Assembly (NCBI GenBank): GCA_030704615.1
Contig: CM060732.1
Span: 34,207,053 to 34,267,052 of the forward strand
Length of the DNA stretch: 60,000 nucleotides
Source: Takakia lepidozioides
Lineage: Eukaryota; Streptophyta; Takakiopsida; Takakiales; Takakiaceae
Reading direction: 5' to 3'
The notes beneath the pieces were generated by a model. That model ran no database searches, was not told the origin of the DNA, and saw only the letters and a program-made list of their open reading frames with translations. Position numbers and translations under genes: made by a program. Each line of letters begins with the position of its first letter. The first letter of the stretch is position 1. Below are positions 31,886-43,100 of this stretch, piece by piece.

Positions 31886-32143
31886 CCCCTTAGCTGGTGC
31901 TTAGGTCCCACTAAGTCCAGGTAGCCACAAGATGTGATAGTGGCCAAAGCCTCACTAAGTCCTCCACCACTGCCCCTACTACACTCAAACTCGATAGATT
32001 AAGAGGCCGGGTACAAGAGTTGCCCCATCGTTAGTCGCCGTCTTGCAACCTGTGAACTTGAGCCTAAGATCTCGAGTATTGACTCCTATGAGCTTGGCCT
32101 CCCATGTCTTGTTAGCTGCCACTAGTCATATCCACTACCACTA
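31886..32143 (-). other. 3' internal untranslated region of the Ty3 element
   Basis: Noncoding sequence lies between the PHD-coding end and the LTR array. A polypurine tract was not clearly identified. Confidence 0.4.
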
Positions 32144-33058
32144 TCACAAACAGTGTGGACATAACCAATCTCCATCAGGAACCCTCTCAAGAGGTGGTGT
32201 CAAGCATCCCATCTGCCAACCTCTTGAACATCGATCACACACCAGCAAAGTTGCGGCACCACGAGCATGCCCACATAGCATGCAGCGCAATCCTGTAGAT
32301 ACCACTACAATGTTGGGATCTATCCTCCCATCCACATGTGGAAGGTGACATGGCGCACAATTATGCACATGGTTCTTCCATACCATGCCATCTCGACCCT
32401 CCAGAATCAACACTCTTGAAGGCAACACCTCCCTGACCCTTATAATCACACGTCCTGCTGTGATATCCAAGGTCGTAGGCGTTGTCTGCTGCAGATACAC
32501 ATAGTCCCCAGGGTGGAAACGCCAAACACCTGGCCGATATCCCCCTCCACGTATAGTGGCATACCTCAATGTGTCTCGGTGTTGGGCAATAGCAAGATTC
32601 TCAAAAGCCATAGGCATGACTCTCTTGAATAACTCTGCCCGCCGGGCACATGATTGTGTCCATATATCCGGATCATCAAGGTTGAGGACTACTGCAGCCT
32701 CCCTACAAATAGACACAGGCAAATCTGGCTCTCGGCCAAAGAGAAGGAAATATGGTGAGAATGAGGCAAGTGATGCTTGTTTGCTAAACCTGTAGCCCAT
32801 GGCTAAATAACTACCTGAAGATCCCAATCTCCTAGGTGTCCCTTTTGTAAGCCATACTTGCGCAAACCTCTCTTCACTGTCTAAACCACTCTCTTTGCCA
32901 AGCCATCGGCCTCAGGATGATCCCGAGAAGTGGTCCGGTGGTCTATCAAGGCTTTATCACACAAAGCCTGAAACTCCCCCAAGAACTCTCTCCCTTGGTC
33001 CGTGAGTACCTTAGCTAGAGCACCAAATCGGCTAAGCACACGATCCAGGAATGCATAT
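32144..33058 (-). pseudogene. Integrase C-terminal part fused to a PHD finger
   Basis: On the minus strand, after the solo LTR, the frame resumes AFLDRVLSRFGAL, VLTDQGREFLGEFQAL (second catalytic Asp) and TTSRDHPEADGLAKRVV. In that last block the expected catalytic Glu of GLAERV is Lys, and a TAG at 32881-32883 follows. The frame 32827-32144 continues SPYFLLFGREPDLP, GVWRFHPGDYVYLQQTTPTT, and ends with CMLCGHARGAATLLVCDRC and GWQMGCLTPPLERVPDGDW then LCPHC. This is a C4HC3 PHD finger, with Gln at the position of the zinc-binding His. PHD fingers read histone H3 tails, so the module could steer integration to particular chromatin. It closes the polyprotein. Confidence 0.85.
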
Positions 33059-33905
33059 TGTTAGAGGGCTGCTTGGGACTTAGACGCTTTTACGGGTTCT
33101 GTGGGGTACCCTTAATTTTTGCGCAAACTGAGACCAACATGAGCCTTAGGGGTGGCAGGCGCAGGCTTTAGGGGGGTTACACAGTCCGTCACAGCTTTAC
33201 ACAGCTAGTCACAGCCCGGCACAGCTTCACACAGCCCGACACAGCTTTCCACAGCCAGTCACAGCTTGGCACAGCTTGACACAGCCTGTCACAGTACATG
33301 GAGAGAACGACTGTGTGGGAACGACATCTGTAGAGGGAACGTGTTACTTCAGGGGTGACGGTTAGTTAGTTAGGTGGTTAGAACAGCTTGCGGGTAGATT
33401 AGGCAGAGCGGCAACAGAAATGATCACTTCTGGAGGAGGGCGGTTTGTTCAGGAGATGAGGAGACGTAACGGAGAGCGGAAACAGTGAAGAGGAGATGAT
33501 GACTTCATTGAGGCTTAATTCATGCAAGTTGTACAATTATATAGTAGGGTAGATTAGAGACACCATGGCATAGGCATGATACATGATTAATCTTAATCCG
33601 ATCCTAAATCGATACAAACATACTGTGTAGAGAGACACGAGAGAAGTTGTGGAATGAATACATGATTAATTGGAACTTAGTAGATATTGAAGCAATCTGA
33701 TGCTTCAGTGTACACAGTAAGGTAAACTGATAACATGAAGGCAAGAAGGAATACAAATAGGAAGCACAACCATGATTCACTAGCTGCAGGTTATGACTGA
33801 TTGTTCTGAGCGGGCTGAGTGCTTAGAGATATCCAACTCTTCTATCTTGGAGTTTCCACCTTGGATAGCGAAGGGATGGGTGAGTAAAAGCCGCTCGACA
33901 CATAT
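33054..33905. repeat. CATAT target duplication around the solo LTR
   Basis: CATAT occurs at 33054-33058 and again at 33901-33905, directly outside an insert that begins TG and ends CA. Removing the insert and one CATAT restores the integrase reading frame. Confidence 0.85.
33059..33900. mobile_element. Solo LTR (842 bp) of an unrelated LTR retrotransposon
   Basis: The insert starts TGTTAGAGGG and ends GCTCGACA, with 5-bp target duplications. There is no coding sequence inside. It is what remains after recombination between the LTRs of a complete element. Within it, 33,180-33,300 is an array of CACAGC strings spaced about 10 bases apart. Its sequence is unlike the LTRs at 30.7-31.7 kb. Confidence 0.85.
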
Positions 33906-34560
33906 GCAGCCCCCTCACTAGCTTTGTCAGGCAATGGAACCAACTCAATCCACTTGGAGAAGTGCTCCACCATCACACATATCTATGGTGACGCATCGTC
34001 TGTGGCAACGGCCCTGCGAAGTCAAGACTCCACCTGTAGCCCAATCCCATGATGGGTAAAGGATGCAACTATGGTGTATGGGCGTTGAATGAAGCACGCA
34101 CCTTGTCACACACCATGCATCTAGCCACAAACCGTTGCACCTCTGTGTGTATACCATGTCACCAATATTGCCCCTGCAGTAAACTATGAGTGCGTCGCAC
34201 TCCAAAATGCCCCAACTCCTCATGGGCATGCCGCACTAACCGTGCACGCTGTGTTGGGTGAGGCACGATCCTCACCCGACCATCCTCCCACACTCGAAGT
34301 AGGTGTATCCCCTCCCACTTGAACCTCTTGGCTCGTTGCAGAATCCGATCCCTCTCCTTGGCAGTCACACTAGTTGTCATGTCACCAATGCGGAGGTAGT
34401 CCAACACAACCGAATCCTCATGTATATCTCTGGCACCACTTGGCTCATCATTAGCCTCAGGGTCCTCAGACACTCCGTCTACAGTCATCCCTGTTGTAGG
34501 TCCAACCTGACCTCCCGATGCCAAGATACACAAAAAGGCAAATGCATGCCATCAAGGCAC
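33906..34560 (-). pseudogene. Integrase N-terminal and core part (Ty3 element)
   Basis: The minus strand shows RARLVRHAHEELGHFGVRRT then SLLQGQYW, the HHCC zinc region, with the Cys pair following in a shifted frame. Next is RWSLDFAGPLPQ, carrying the first catalytic Asp, and VMVEHFSKWIELVPLPDKAS. The frame is interrupted at 33905 by the solo LTR. The region before the HHCC motif is an acidic linker (34533-34340). Confidence 0.8.
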
Positions 34561-34605
34561 CATCTCCTCATCCATCTCACCATGCCACCGAGCTCCAGTG
34601 TCATC

Positions 34606-35010
34606 TTACTGGCTCGTGCATGGATTGTGACTCAATCCATCCGCATCCCTATTGACCAAACCCGGTCGATGCACAACCTGAAAGTCATACTCATGGAGTA
34701 TAAGTGCCCACCGTGCAAGCTTCTCTGTAAGCTTGTCTGACTCCATCAACCACTTTAGTGGCTGGTGATCTGTGACAAGGGTGAAGAGATTGTCATATAG
34801 ATAACACCTGAAGTGTCCCACGGCCCACACTGCAGCTAAGCACTCCCCCTCATATGAGCTATACTTAGACTCTGCAGCGTTGTTCGAGTGGCTAGCATAA
34901 GCCACTGCGAACTCTCTTCCCTCATCATCCACTGTGTGAGCATCGCTCCAAGCCCCAACATGCTCCAATCTGTTTGCACCTGAAAGGGACGCCCTCTGAT
35001 AGGTTGTCTC
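34606..35010 (-). pseudogene. RNase H domain (Ty3 element)
   Basis: FQVQTDWSMLGLGAMLTQ supplies the first Asp. A frame change follows, then EFAVAYASHSNNAAESKYSS, YEGECLAAVWAVGHFRCYL with the Glu, and TLVTDHQPLKWLME with the next Asp. The end HEYDFQVVHRPGLVNRDADG is typical of the RNase H to integrase connection. RNase H removes the RNA strand during reverse transcription. Confidence 0.85.
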
Positions 35011-35463
35011 AAGATCGGCGCCGAGGTCAACCTCGCCTTGAGCTCCTGAAAAGCTCGCTCTTGCTCATCTTCCCACTGCCACTCCTGGTCTACCTTGGTC
35101 AGCTTGGTTAGAGCATTTGCAATAGCACTAAATCCCTTGACAAACCGTCTATAGTAGTTTGCCAACCCCATGAAAGCTCGAACTCGGCTCACATCCGTGG
35201 GACGTGGAATCTGTGCGATGGCCTCTACCTTAGTTTGCTGCACCCCCAATCCTCCAGGATATATCATGTGGCCCAGATATTTAATCTGGTTGTGGAAGAA
35301 CTTGCACTTCCCCGGATGTATTTTCAATCCGTGCGCTCTCAAGCGCTCAAACACCACCTGAAGGTGTCTCTCGTGCTCCTCCACCGTAGCACTAAAGATG
35401 ATGATGTCATCTATGTAGCACCAAGCAAAGACTACCCCTGCTAGAATCCTGTCCAGAAATGCC
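34990..35463 (-). pseudogene. Reverse transcriptase, C-terminal half (Ty3 element)
   Basis: It starts at FLDRILAGVVFAWCYIDDII with the Y-I-D-D catalytic box, then HLQVVFERLRAHGLKIHPGK and CKFFHNQIKYLGHMI. RVRAFMGLANYYRRFVKGFS and AFQELKARLTSAPIL lead into RNase H. It begins exactly where the plus-strand half at 29477 ends. A short G/C run (35464-35490) sits at the junction with the LINE. Confidence 0.9.
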
Positions 35464-35490
35464 AACCCAACCCCACCGTAGGGGGGGGAA

Positions 35491-36435
35491 TTGCAATGGG
35501 CCTTGCACTCCAATTTCACTTGGTTTCTACGCTACCCATTGGCTGCTTTACAGTTCGACCCCGGGGAATGGAGCTGGAAGGATGAGCACCACTCCCCTTT
35601 CTTTGCTTATTCGGTAAAGATAGGTTACTCGTTGTTGAGACCCATAACATGCAACCTTCTTCTCCAGGTGGTCCAAAAAGTGGGGGCATTTGAATCTGTC
35701 ATCAGCCAATTGGGACTCGGTGTGGAAAGATATATGGAAAAAACAAAGGGCTGCCAAAATCTCAGGCTTCTGTGGAAATTGGCTCATAGAATCTTGCCTG
35801 TCAATGCCAAGACCTTATTCAACAATGCTACTTGTGGTTTGTGCATGTCACACCCTGAGTCCATCGAGCACTGCCTGACAGACTGCCCCTTCCCTGCTAG
35901 AGTTTGGAGAGCTGTGTTACACTTTTACTCATGTTGGGAGTCTTTTCCATCCCCAGCCCCTTCCTCTCTTCTACTCTTGAATTTCTGGCCTGCTCACGTG
36001 CCATCTGTTTGCCCTGTGTGGGCAAGTCTAAGAGCTTTAACCTTATGGAACCTCTGGAAGGTTAGATGTGCTCTTGTTTTTGAAGGGAGACCCCTAGGGG
36101 CAGGTCTGTGTTTTTCTGCATTTATCAAGACCTCCTTACTGAGGGAAGGAAGGCTTGGAATATGTTGTGTGCAACTATTTCTAGATCTTCAGAACAACGT
36201 GGCAGACAACTTATCATTAGCTTTCAACAGTGCTCTTTAGACTCACTTGCTTAATCTCTCCTCATGCAGTGCTACTCCGCTTCATTTCTTCTTAGCTAGT
36301 ATGCTTGGTCACGGGGTAGTTCCCCCTCAGTGAGCCTCTACGGCCTCCCTGGTGGTTATTTTTTCCACCTTAATGTGAACCTTTGTTTCTTTTAATTTGA
36401 TTAAAAGGGCCCTGCTCCCCCTTAAAAAAAATAAA
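35491..36435 (+). mobile_element. LINE, 3' part with zinc-binding domain and poly(A) end
   Basis: The frame reads GEWSWKDEHHSPFFAYSVKI then GYSLL, and LLWKLAHRILPVNAKTLFNN followed by CGLCMSHPESIEHCLTDCPF with RVWRAV. This is the zf-RVT domain at the C-terminus of plant LINE proteins. After the stop at 36240 comes a noncoding tail with GATTAAAAGGGCCCTGCTCC and an A-rich end at 36424-36440. It is the distal end of the same LINE that starts at 20667. Confidence 0.85.
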
Positions 36436-37090
36436 AATAAAACATACTTAGAATGATACTAGAGTTAAAAAACAAAGCACCTCCAGGACCTTGGTATATG
36501 AAAATTATGATACCCTCACAACACACATTAACGGATAATCCTATTTTATAATTTGATTGACTATAATGGGTGACTTCCAACATACACCTACATTTGTTTA
36601 AAGCGAGGACCACTCGTCGCCGGACCTTGTACGAGTGCCATCTATTGGGACATCTAACATGTGACAATCCTTTGTTCGCTCTATTGTAAGGCAAGCTAGT
36701 AGTGATCTATTTGATGTCGAGAAACCACATTATATAATAATCTGTTAAAGACAATTTTATCATTGGGTATTGACCCTTTAGTAGGCATGCCAACATATAC
36801 AAGCAAAGAATAATAATTAATTTATGGCACAATGAGGTGGGCAATTATTATCCACATCAACACAAATTTAATAATTTTAATAAATAAATCAACAGCTTCT
36901 ACATCTAACATAAGTAAAGCACATGAAGTTTCACTAATGCAATGGTGCTAGAAATAGATATATACAAGATTATATTGCTAATATTCTGGCGGATGGAAGT
37001 AACCACATAAGCAGCTAATTAACTTGATTTTGTGATGAAAAATAAGTGTATGATGGAAAAAATCAATAATGTAAATAACTCAATGAAAAT

Positions 37091-37200
37091 ATGCAATTTG
37101 ACAGTACTTTCCTCGGTTTTGGGCAGCTCCTCCACATGGCCCTGTCAAATCCTCCCCACCCCCTCTTATCCCGAGACTCATTATTTAAATATTTTAGAAT
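37091..37200 (-). repeat. Short interspersed repeat (GAGGGGGTGGGG family), copy 1
   Basis: Read on the minus strand it contains AAGAGGGGGTGGGGAGGATT, then TTGACAGGGC and GAAAGTACTGTCA. It is collinear with 43,985-44,110. Weaker relatives lie near 37,480 and 37,797. Probably one end of a nonautonomous element. Confidence 0.6.
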
Positions 37201-37944
37201 ATTGATGTTTTTGTATAGCAATGAGGAGTTTAATGGTAACAGTAGTGGTACCTATGAAGTGAAGTTAATTGTTGCTAAATTGCTCCGTGGGTTACAGTTT
37301 TTTTCTTTTTACAAATTATATTTGTCAAATTTCATGACACCAAGTGGGAGTTACACCAATTGGAGTGACACTCCTGTGTTCAATGTTGCTCCAATGTCAC
37401 TCCGCTGATGCTGATGTCACCCTCTTCTGTGTCAGTCTGGTGTCTTGTGTGATTCCAATCTATATCACCCACAAAGGGGGTAAGATTTGACAGGCCAAAG
37501 TCGGACATACTTTGCTATCAGAGATCGCACACTTGCATTGACCGGGACATAGTTATGAGCTGACCGCTCATATACAGGTATGACCATTCAGGAAGTTATA
37601 CATTAGGATAATGTGGGCAGCTTCAAAACAAATAGACAACTATGACATGGTGGACGATGACATGACAAAAATGATGATGTGGCATCCTATTACTGCTGTA
37701 CTAAACTGCTCCGACTTTAGTGTCCATGTCACCCCGTGTCTAGGGTCACCCCCTTCCGTGTCACTCCAGATGATGTCATCCCAATTTGTGTCACTCTTGA
37801 GAGGGGGTGGGAAATATTTGACATACCAAAATTGACGTACAGAGAATATTGCACATGTGCATTAAGTTCTTACCTTATTCCTATGGTCAGCCTAAAATGT
37901 CCTACCAGTCCCGTCTATATAATGGTGGATGTATTTTTTTTTCC

Positions 37945-38330
37945 AGATATTGGTATGAGTATGAGTATCATGAGATATCAACTCTGGTATCATTCCAAAG
38001 CCATCTTGAGTTAAAAATTTATCAAATGGCAAGTATCAAGTGAAAAAAAAATATATACATAAAGAAGTAAATATACTTAAGTACAAATATATAGGCATAT
38101 GTACACGTAAATTAACTCAGTATACATACCATAGTAAATGAGGAAGACAGTGGGGGAGTACTGGTATTGTGGCTGGTATGAAAGAACTGATACCAGCCTG
38201 CTCTGGTATATGACCAAGTATTCTCCCAAATGATACCAGACTGGTCCATACCAGTGCATATACCAATATCATATACCCCAGTCCTTCACCTATATACCAG
38301 TCCAACAGTGGTATAGAGAACTGGTGCATT
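37945..38330. repeat. Field of ATACCAG / CTGGTAT strings in both orientations
   Basis: About a dozen ATACCAG, CTGGTAT or near variants occur in under 400 bases at irregular spacing and on both strands, densest at 38,140-38,320. This is not a regular tandem array and not coding. Confidence 0.65.
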
Positions 38331-39810
38331 TACACGGGCGCCAAATCAACGAGGCGAAACCTAAAGTAGTGTAGTCAGAAACCGTAAACCTATAGCGGCG
38401 ACGGCAAGTTTCGGATTGAGAAATATTTGGTGATATGAGCACAAACCTAAGCAGTGGTGGGTTTTGCATTGAGAAACCCTTAGTGGTATAGCTTGAGTCG
38501 AAACTTTCTATACGAAATCCCATCACCCAAATTTTCTGTCATGGATTTAGGCTTAGGTATAGGTTAGTAAGCTTTCCCTACTTGATCCATGTTAGCAAAC
38601 ACCCTATAGGTGCCACCACCCTACTTGATATTAGTCCTCCTTATTTTTGGTGTTGTTTGAGTACAATCTCCTTAGATGTGTGATTTTCCTCTGGTCATCT
38701 CAAGAATATTCTTCATGTTCTTTCATATTCGTGAGCATCCTAACTGCACGCTACCCAACCTTTGTTTCCAGATCAAAGTTTCACATTGCAAATGTATGAT
38801 CTCTCGATATCATGATGTAATTGTAGTTGTGCGGGGACAAAGTTTCGCTCTTGCAAAATATACATGGGTGGGGACTTCAAAAGTGATCTATTCATCCTTT
38901 CAACTAGAGTGTGATTTCTTCTCAGACTGGTTGATATAGAGTTTCGCCGTGCGAAATTATACATGGGTGAGGACCTTAAATTTGAGGTGAAGCTTCACCG
39001 CCACTCTTGCGCCTATTATGAAAAGGGGTTGGTATCGTGTGAACACAACGTGAGAAAAAACCACGCCTATAGGGTAACATGTTCATATAGGGTTTATGTG
39101 TTAGTTTCGCATATTTTTTAGTTTTGCCAATTTCACTTCTCTATGAATATTCTGTGGATATCTGGGAAATTCGAAAAATATGCCCTTGTGCTCACGTGAG
39201 CATGCTCATGCGCTATCCAACCTCCCGCTCAATATGCTATAAACCCCAAATCTGCTAGGCTATTTGCTTTAGTATCGGAACTTTGGCATAATAGATGACC
39301 TACTGACGCCAATATATTGCATAAATACTCTTAAATTATACCGCAACACTATATAGTCCTTTTTTTAATAAGTTTCCGGTGGCCCCTCTTCCCTCTTCCT
39401 TAAGAAGACAAGGAAAGAAAATCAAATAAAATAAATAAATAAGGGTCCCAAATTCTGGCTGGGGCTATTCCTAAAAGGTTGAGAAAATGGAGAGGATTGG
39501 AGCATCCAATGGGGAGGGTGTTGGAATGGGTGATATTTGAGGCCATGTGTAGAGGCTAGCATAAAAGTAGGAGGGTGGGCCCTCCGTCTAGTTCTAGAGC
39601 TTTCCAGAAGGATGAGGCGGTGGCCCCTTCTACAAGACTTGACCACCTTGAGACAGTATATAAAGAGGGTAAGGGTTACATTTTAGGCTCTACAAGGGCC
39701 CCTTCAAAAATGTAAGTTTGGAAATCTCAATAACCCATAACCCTATCCCTATTAGACTGGAATTTGCAGATCTGAATTGGATCAATCAACCCTCATGGCA
39801 CCCTACTTAG

Positions 39811-40060
39811 ATTCAATGAATGTGGACTTATCTTTCGTCAAGGATTCCATGCAAACAGAAACAAAATAACCGCAAATTCCACTAGATTCAATGAATGTGG
39901 ACTTATCTTTTGTCAAGGATTCCATGCAAACAGAAACAAAATAACCGCAAATTCCACTAGATTCAATGAATGTGGACTTATCTTTTGTCAAGGATTCCAT
40001 GCAAACAGAAACAAAATAACCGCAAATTCCACTAGATTCAATGAATGTGGGCTCATATCT
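39811..40060. repeat. 75-bp tandem repeat, three full copies and a partial
   Basis: Units start at 39811, 39886 and 39961 and a partial at 40036, each beginning ATTCAATGAATGTGGACTTA. Only isolated changes separate them. The unit length is a multiple of three, which creates a repetitive minus-strand open frame that is not a gene. A further decayed ATTCAAAGAATGTGG lies at 40,095, next to the inverted-arm boundary. Confidence 0.9.
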
Positions 40061-40115
40061 AGTCTCACAATATACACTAATTTCCCCAAATGTTAGATTC
40101 AAAGAATGTGGACTT

Positions 40116-43100
40116 ATATCAGGCTATAAGTTCGGGTATGGGACCCATGATAATCTAATTATTTTACTAATATTACAACATAATAGATCCAACGACTGGG
40201 CTGCAAAACTCGGTCAACGACTTCTTTGAAGGACCTCGGGAAGTTTCCCAAAGACCAGACTCGTAGGTAAGTAACGAGCGTGGAGACCAACCCACAAACG
40301 CATCGTTCCCTGGTTTTGTCTGATTCAGGGAGCGAGCGTGTTTTTCCGGGGACATTCGTTTGTAGGATACGATTTGGTGTTGCTCATTGCGGGAGGTTAG
40401 AATGGGGCACAGCAAGATTCTGATTGTGGGAGCAACGGGATACATTGGAAAGTACATTGCCAAGGCAAGCGCTCGCCTCGGCCATCCGACATTCATCCTC
40501 GTCCGACCATCCACAGCCTCTAGTCCCGACAAGAAAGAGCTCCTTGATTCATTCCAAGCCGCCGGGATCACAATCTTGCATGTAAGAGCTCGTCTTCTCC
40601 CAGTAGTCTTCGACAGCTGAAATTAGCAGCTTTCACTTGAGTTGGGTGCGGAAGTGTTGCATATTGCGCGTACAGAGAGGAAGTGGGGTGACCTAGAACA
40701 GGAACTGCAGCTTCTGGGAGTCCAAACTTTGGTACACTACAATTGGGGTGTACATAGTTGTATAGGTTTCATCCGAAGGTGGATTTTCACAGGGTTCCAA
40801 GCTGCATCAAGCACTTGGTACTTTTGCATGCATTCATCACCCCGACGTTTATGTGCATGATGTCCATGTACATTAATTCTGCATACATGGCCCACTTGTT
40901 TTGTACAGGAATGTAGTCGGCTTCAAAAACACAATTTACGCACATCCATTGCAACTGGGCTGATTTAGTTCAATGCAACTTCAACCGGTTCTGTGGCTCC
41001 AATTCTCGATTTTGTAATTACTAGCTAGCAGCTGACTTGCCGATCATTCCAGTCCTGAATCTAGGAGCTCCACGACATCTGACACCATCTAGGCACGACA
41101 AATTTATGCAGGGGGATATAACAGACAAGGAGAGTCTGGTGGCGGCCTTGAGGCAAGTGGACGTAGTGATCTCCACGGTAAACGGACCACAAGTGCTTGA
41201 CCAGCTCACGCTCCTTGAGGCAATTAAAGAGGTCGGACACATCAAGGTAAACTGCCAACGCAGAAATTTGCATTGCAATATTGCTAATTCACCTAGCACA
41301 GCACTGGACAGGTCTAATCTTTGAGATCTGATGTCTAGTTCTCGTCTAGTTTGACCACTAATCGTGGGCATGGATTCAACATAACTTCCCCTGATCCGTG
41401 CACCAACACTGGGATCCTTCGATTAAACCTTTAAATGCTCCTTGCTTGGCGCACGAATATGATGGACTTGAGTTAGCAATCCATATACTAAGTCCGAATG
41501 TGCATCAGGAAAGGCACCTGACACATTGGTGCCCAAGGAACAGCTTTTCTTGGACCTTAAAGGTGTGAAGTATGTAACTGGTCACGAGATTCGTCAGGCT
41601 TGAAGTAACTCTTTACACATGCACTCTAGTTTTCTGGAGAACTTCCAGTCGCGAAAATTTTAGGTCAGGACCAACCAGCACGCAACACAGGCGTACCAGT
41701 TGTGAGCCTGGAAGTGTAAAAGCGTACCCTTGAAACTTGCAGACTGTAGGCGGCCACGGAATTGGAAAAAGTATGCTGCAAGTTGGGGTTGATAATTTCG
41801 TCCTAAATCGCTTTTCGGGTGCAGAGATTCCTTCCTTCGGAATTTGGTAATGACGTTGAGAGAACGACTATCTTGAAGCAATCAGAGGCCGTTTTCAATC
41901 CTAAAATACAAGTGCGCAATGCTATCAAACAGGCAGGCGTCCCATACACGCTCGTGAATAGCAATGCCTTCGCACACTGGGTTTTTCCTGTCGTAGGGTT
42001 CTCAGGCCCCCAGATTAAGGAGATCACCATTTGGGGTACCGGAAATGGCAAAGGTTCGTCCTCACTCTTCTGTGCATCTCTAATCTATGAGCTCAAAATC
42101 GGAGTCTGGAGAAAGCTACTCAAGACAGGGAAGTTATGCGGCCTTCATAGCACTCAGCATAGAACCGATGTCATTTTCATTCTGGTAACTTCAACTTGTT
42201 GTCTGTCGTTAAGAGCTCTAGCTGACATAAAAGATCGCATTGTGTTGACTGTTCAAGCAGCTGTTTTTGTGGATGAGGAGGACATTGCAACTTTTACCAT
42301 CAAAGCGGCAGATGATCCCCGCACTCTGAACAAACAGCTTGTGATTCGCCCACGACCCAACACAGTCACGGTCAATGAGCTTGTGGCACTGTGGGAAAAG
42401 AAGAAAGGCCACGAATTGGAGAAGACTTATCTTCCAGAGGATGAATTACTGAAGAAAATTGAAGGTAAACTTTGATCTTACTTTCTGGGAGTTAATCTCG
42501 TGGACCAGAAAGGTAGGCTGGGTACGCTTGCCGCTTTGCAGTTGAGTGAGATTGAATCTGTCAAACTGATCAGTCTAGTTCTTTATACATGGTTCCGCCC
42601 TCTCCATGTCAGTGGTCGACTTCGCCCACGTTCCCAGTTTTTCTTCAAATGGATAGCAGGTGCAAACGTCAAGCTCTCTTTTTGGAATACATTGATCAAA
42701 CGGGCCAGAGGGTCTACCCACACCTGTATCCAGAGAGTCATTGGAACTGTGTAAATCCTTTGAAGCCATTCGGTCCAAAGACAAATTTAGTTGTAGACCT
42801 CGGGCCTGAAATGGATAACCTGGCAAAAGACCTCATTCTTTATCCTCAAAACATGTTGCTTGACCCAATCTGCTTGGAAATGGGAGTACCCCGGAATGTG
42901 GTCGAGTGTACTTCGTTGCTGAAATTCTCAACCTGATTGGATTGAACGTACGTGGCTGTCTATGCAGAGACACCTTTTCCAGGAAGTATTATTTTCTCCC
43001 TCACGTACTCCATCTTGGTGAAGGGTGACCAATACTTTGAGCTGGGCTCTAATGATGTGGAGGCAACTGAGCTCTACCCGAATGTCAAATATGTGACGGT

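Larger units (their letters stand above)
22815..35463. mobile_element. Ty3/gypsy retrotransposon with DNA methyltransferase and PHD finger, split by an inversion
   Basis: Plus-strand half, 22815-29477: LTR, leader, Gag, knuckle, protease, C5-DNA methyltransferase, and the reverse transcriptase up to the conserved FGLKNAPAEFQR. Minus-strand half, from about 35463 down to 30702: reverse transcriptase from LDRILAG with the YIDD box, RNase H, integrase, PHD finger, LTRs. The two halves are complementary with no overlap, so they are one element of about 10.6 kb whose 3' half was inverted. It carries several stops and frameshifts, a degraded knuckle and altered protease and integrase residues, so it is dead. 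The ACCT duplication and LINE flanks define its ends. The domain order PR-DNMT-RT-RH-IN-PHD is unusual. DNMT capture by retrotransposons has been reported in dinoflagellates and charophyte algae. Confidence 0.85.
36441..39810. other. AT-rich intergenic region with short dispersed repeats
   Basis: No gene was recognised. Three related copies of a GAGGGGGTGGGG/ATTTGACA repeat occur near 37,091-37,200 (minus), 37,470-37,540 and 37,795-37,860. A cluster of ATACCAG/CTGGTAT strings spans 37,945-38,330. The rest is AT-rich with scattered simple sequence. Confidence 0.5.

Noticed and set aside
39803-40102. Minus-strand repetitive protein with 25-residue repeats
   Set aside because: By-product of the 75-bp tandem repeat; 75 is divisible by three.
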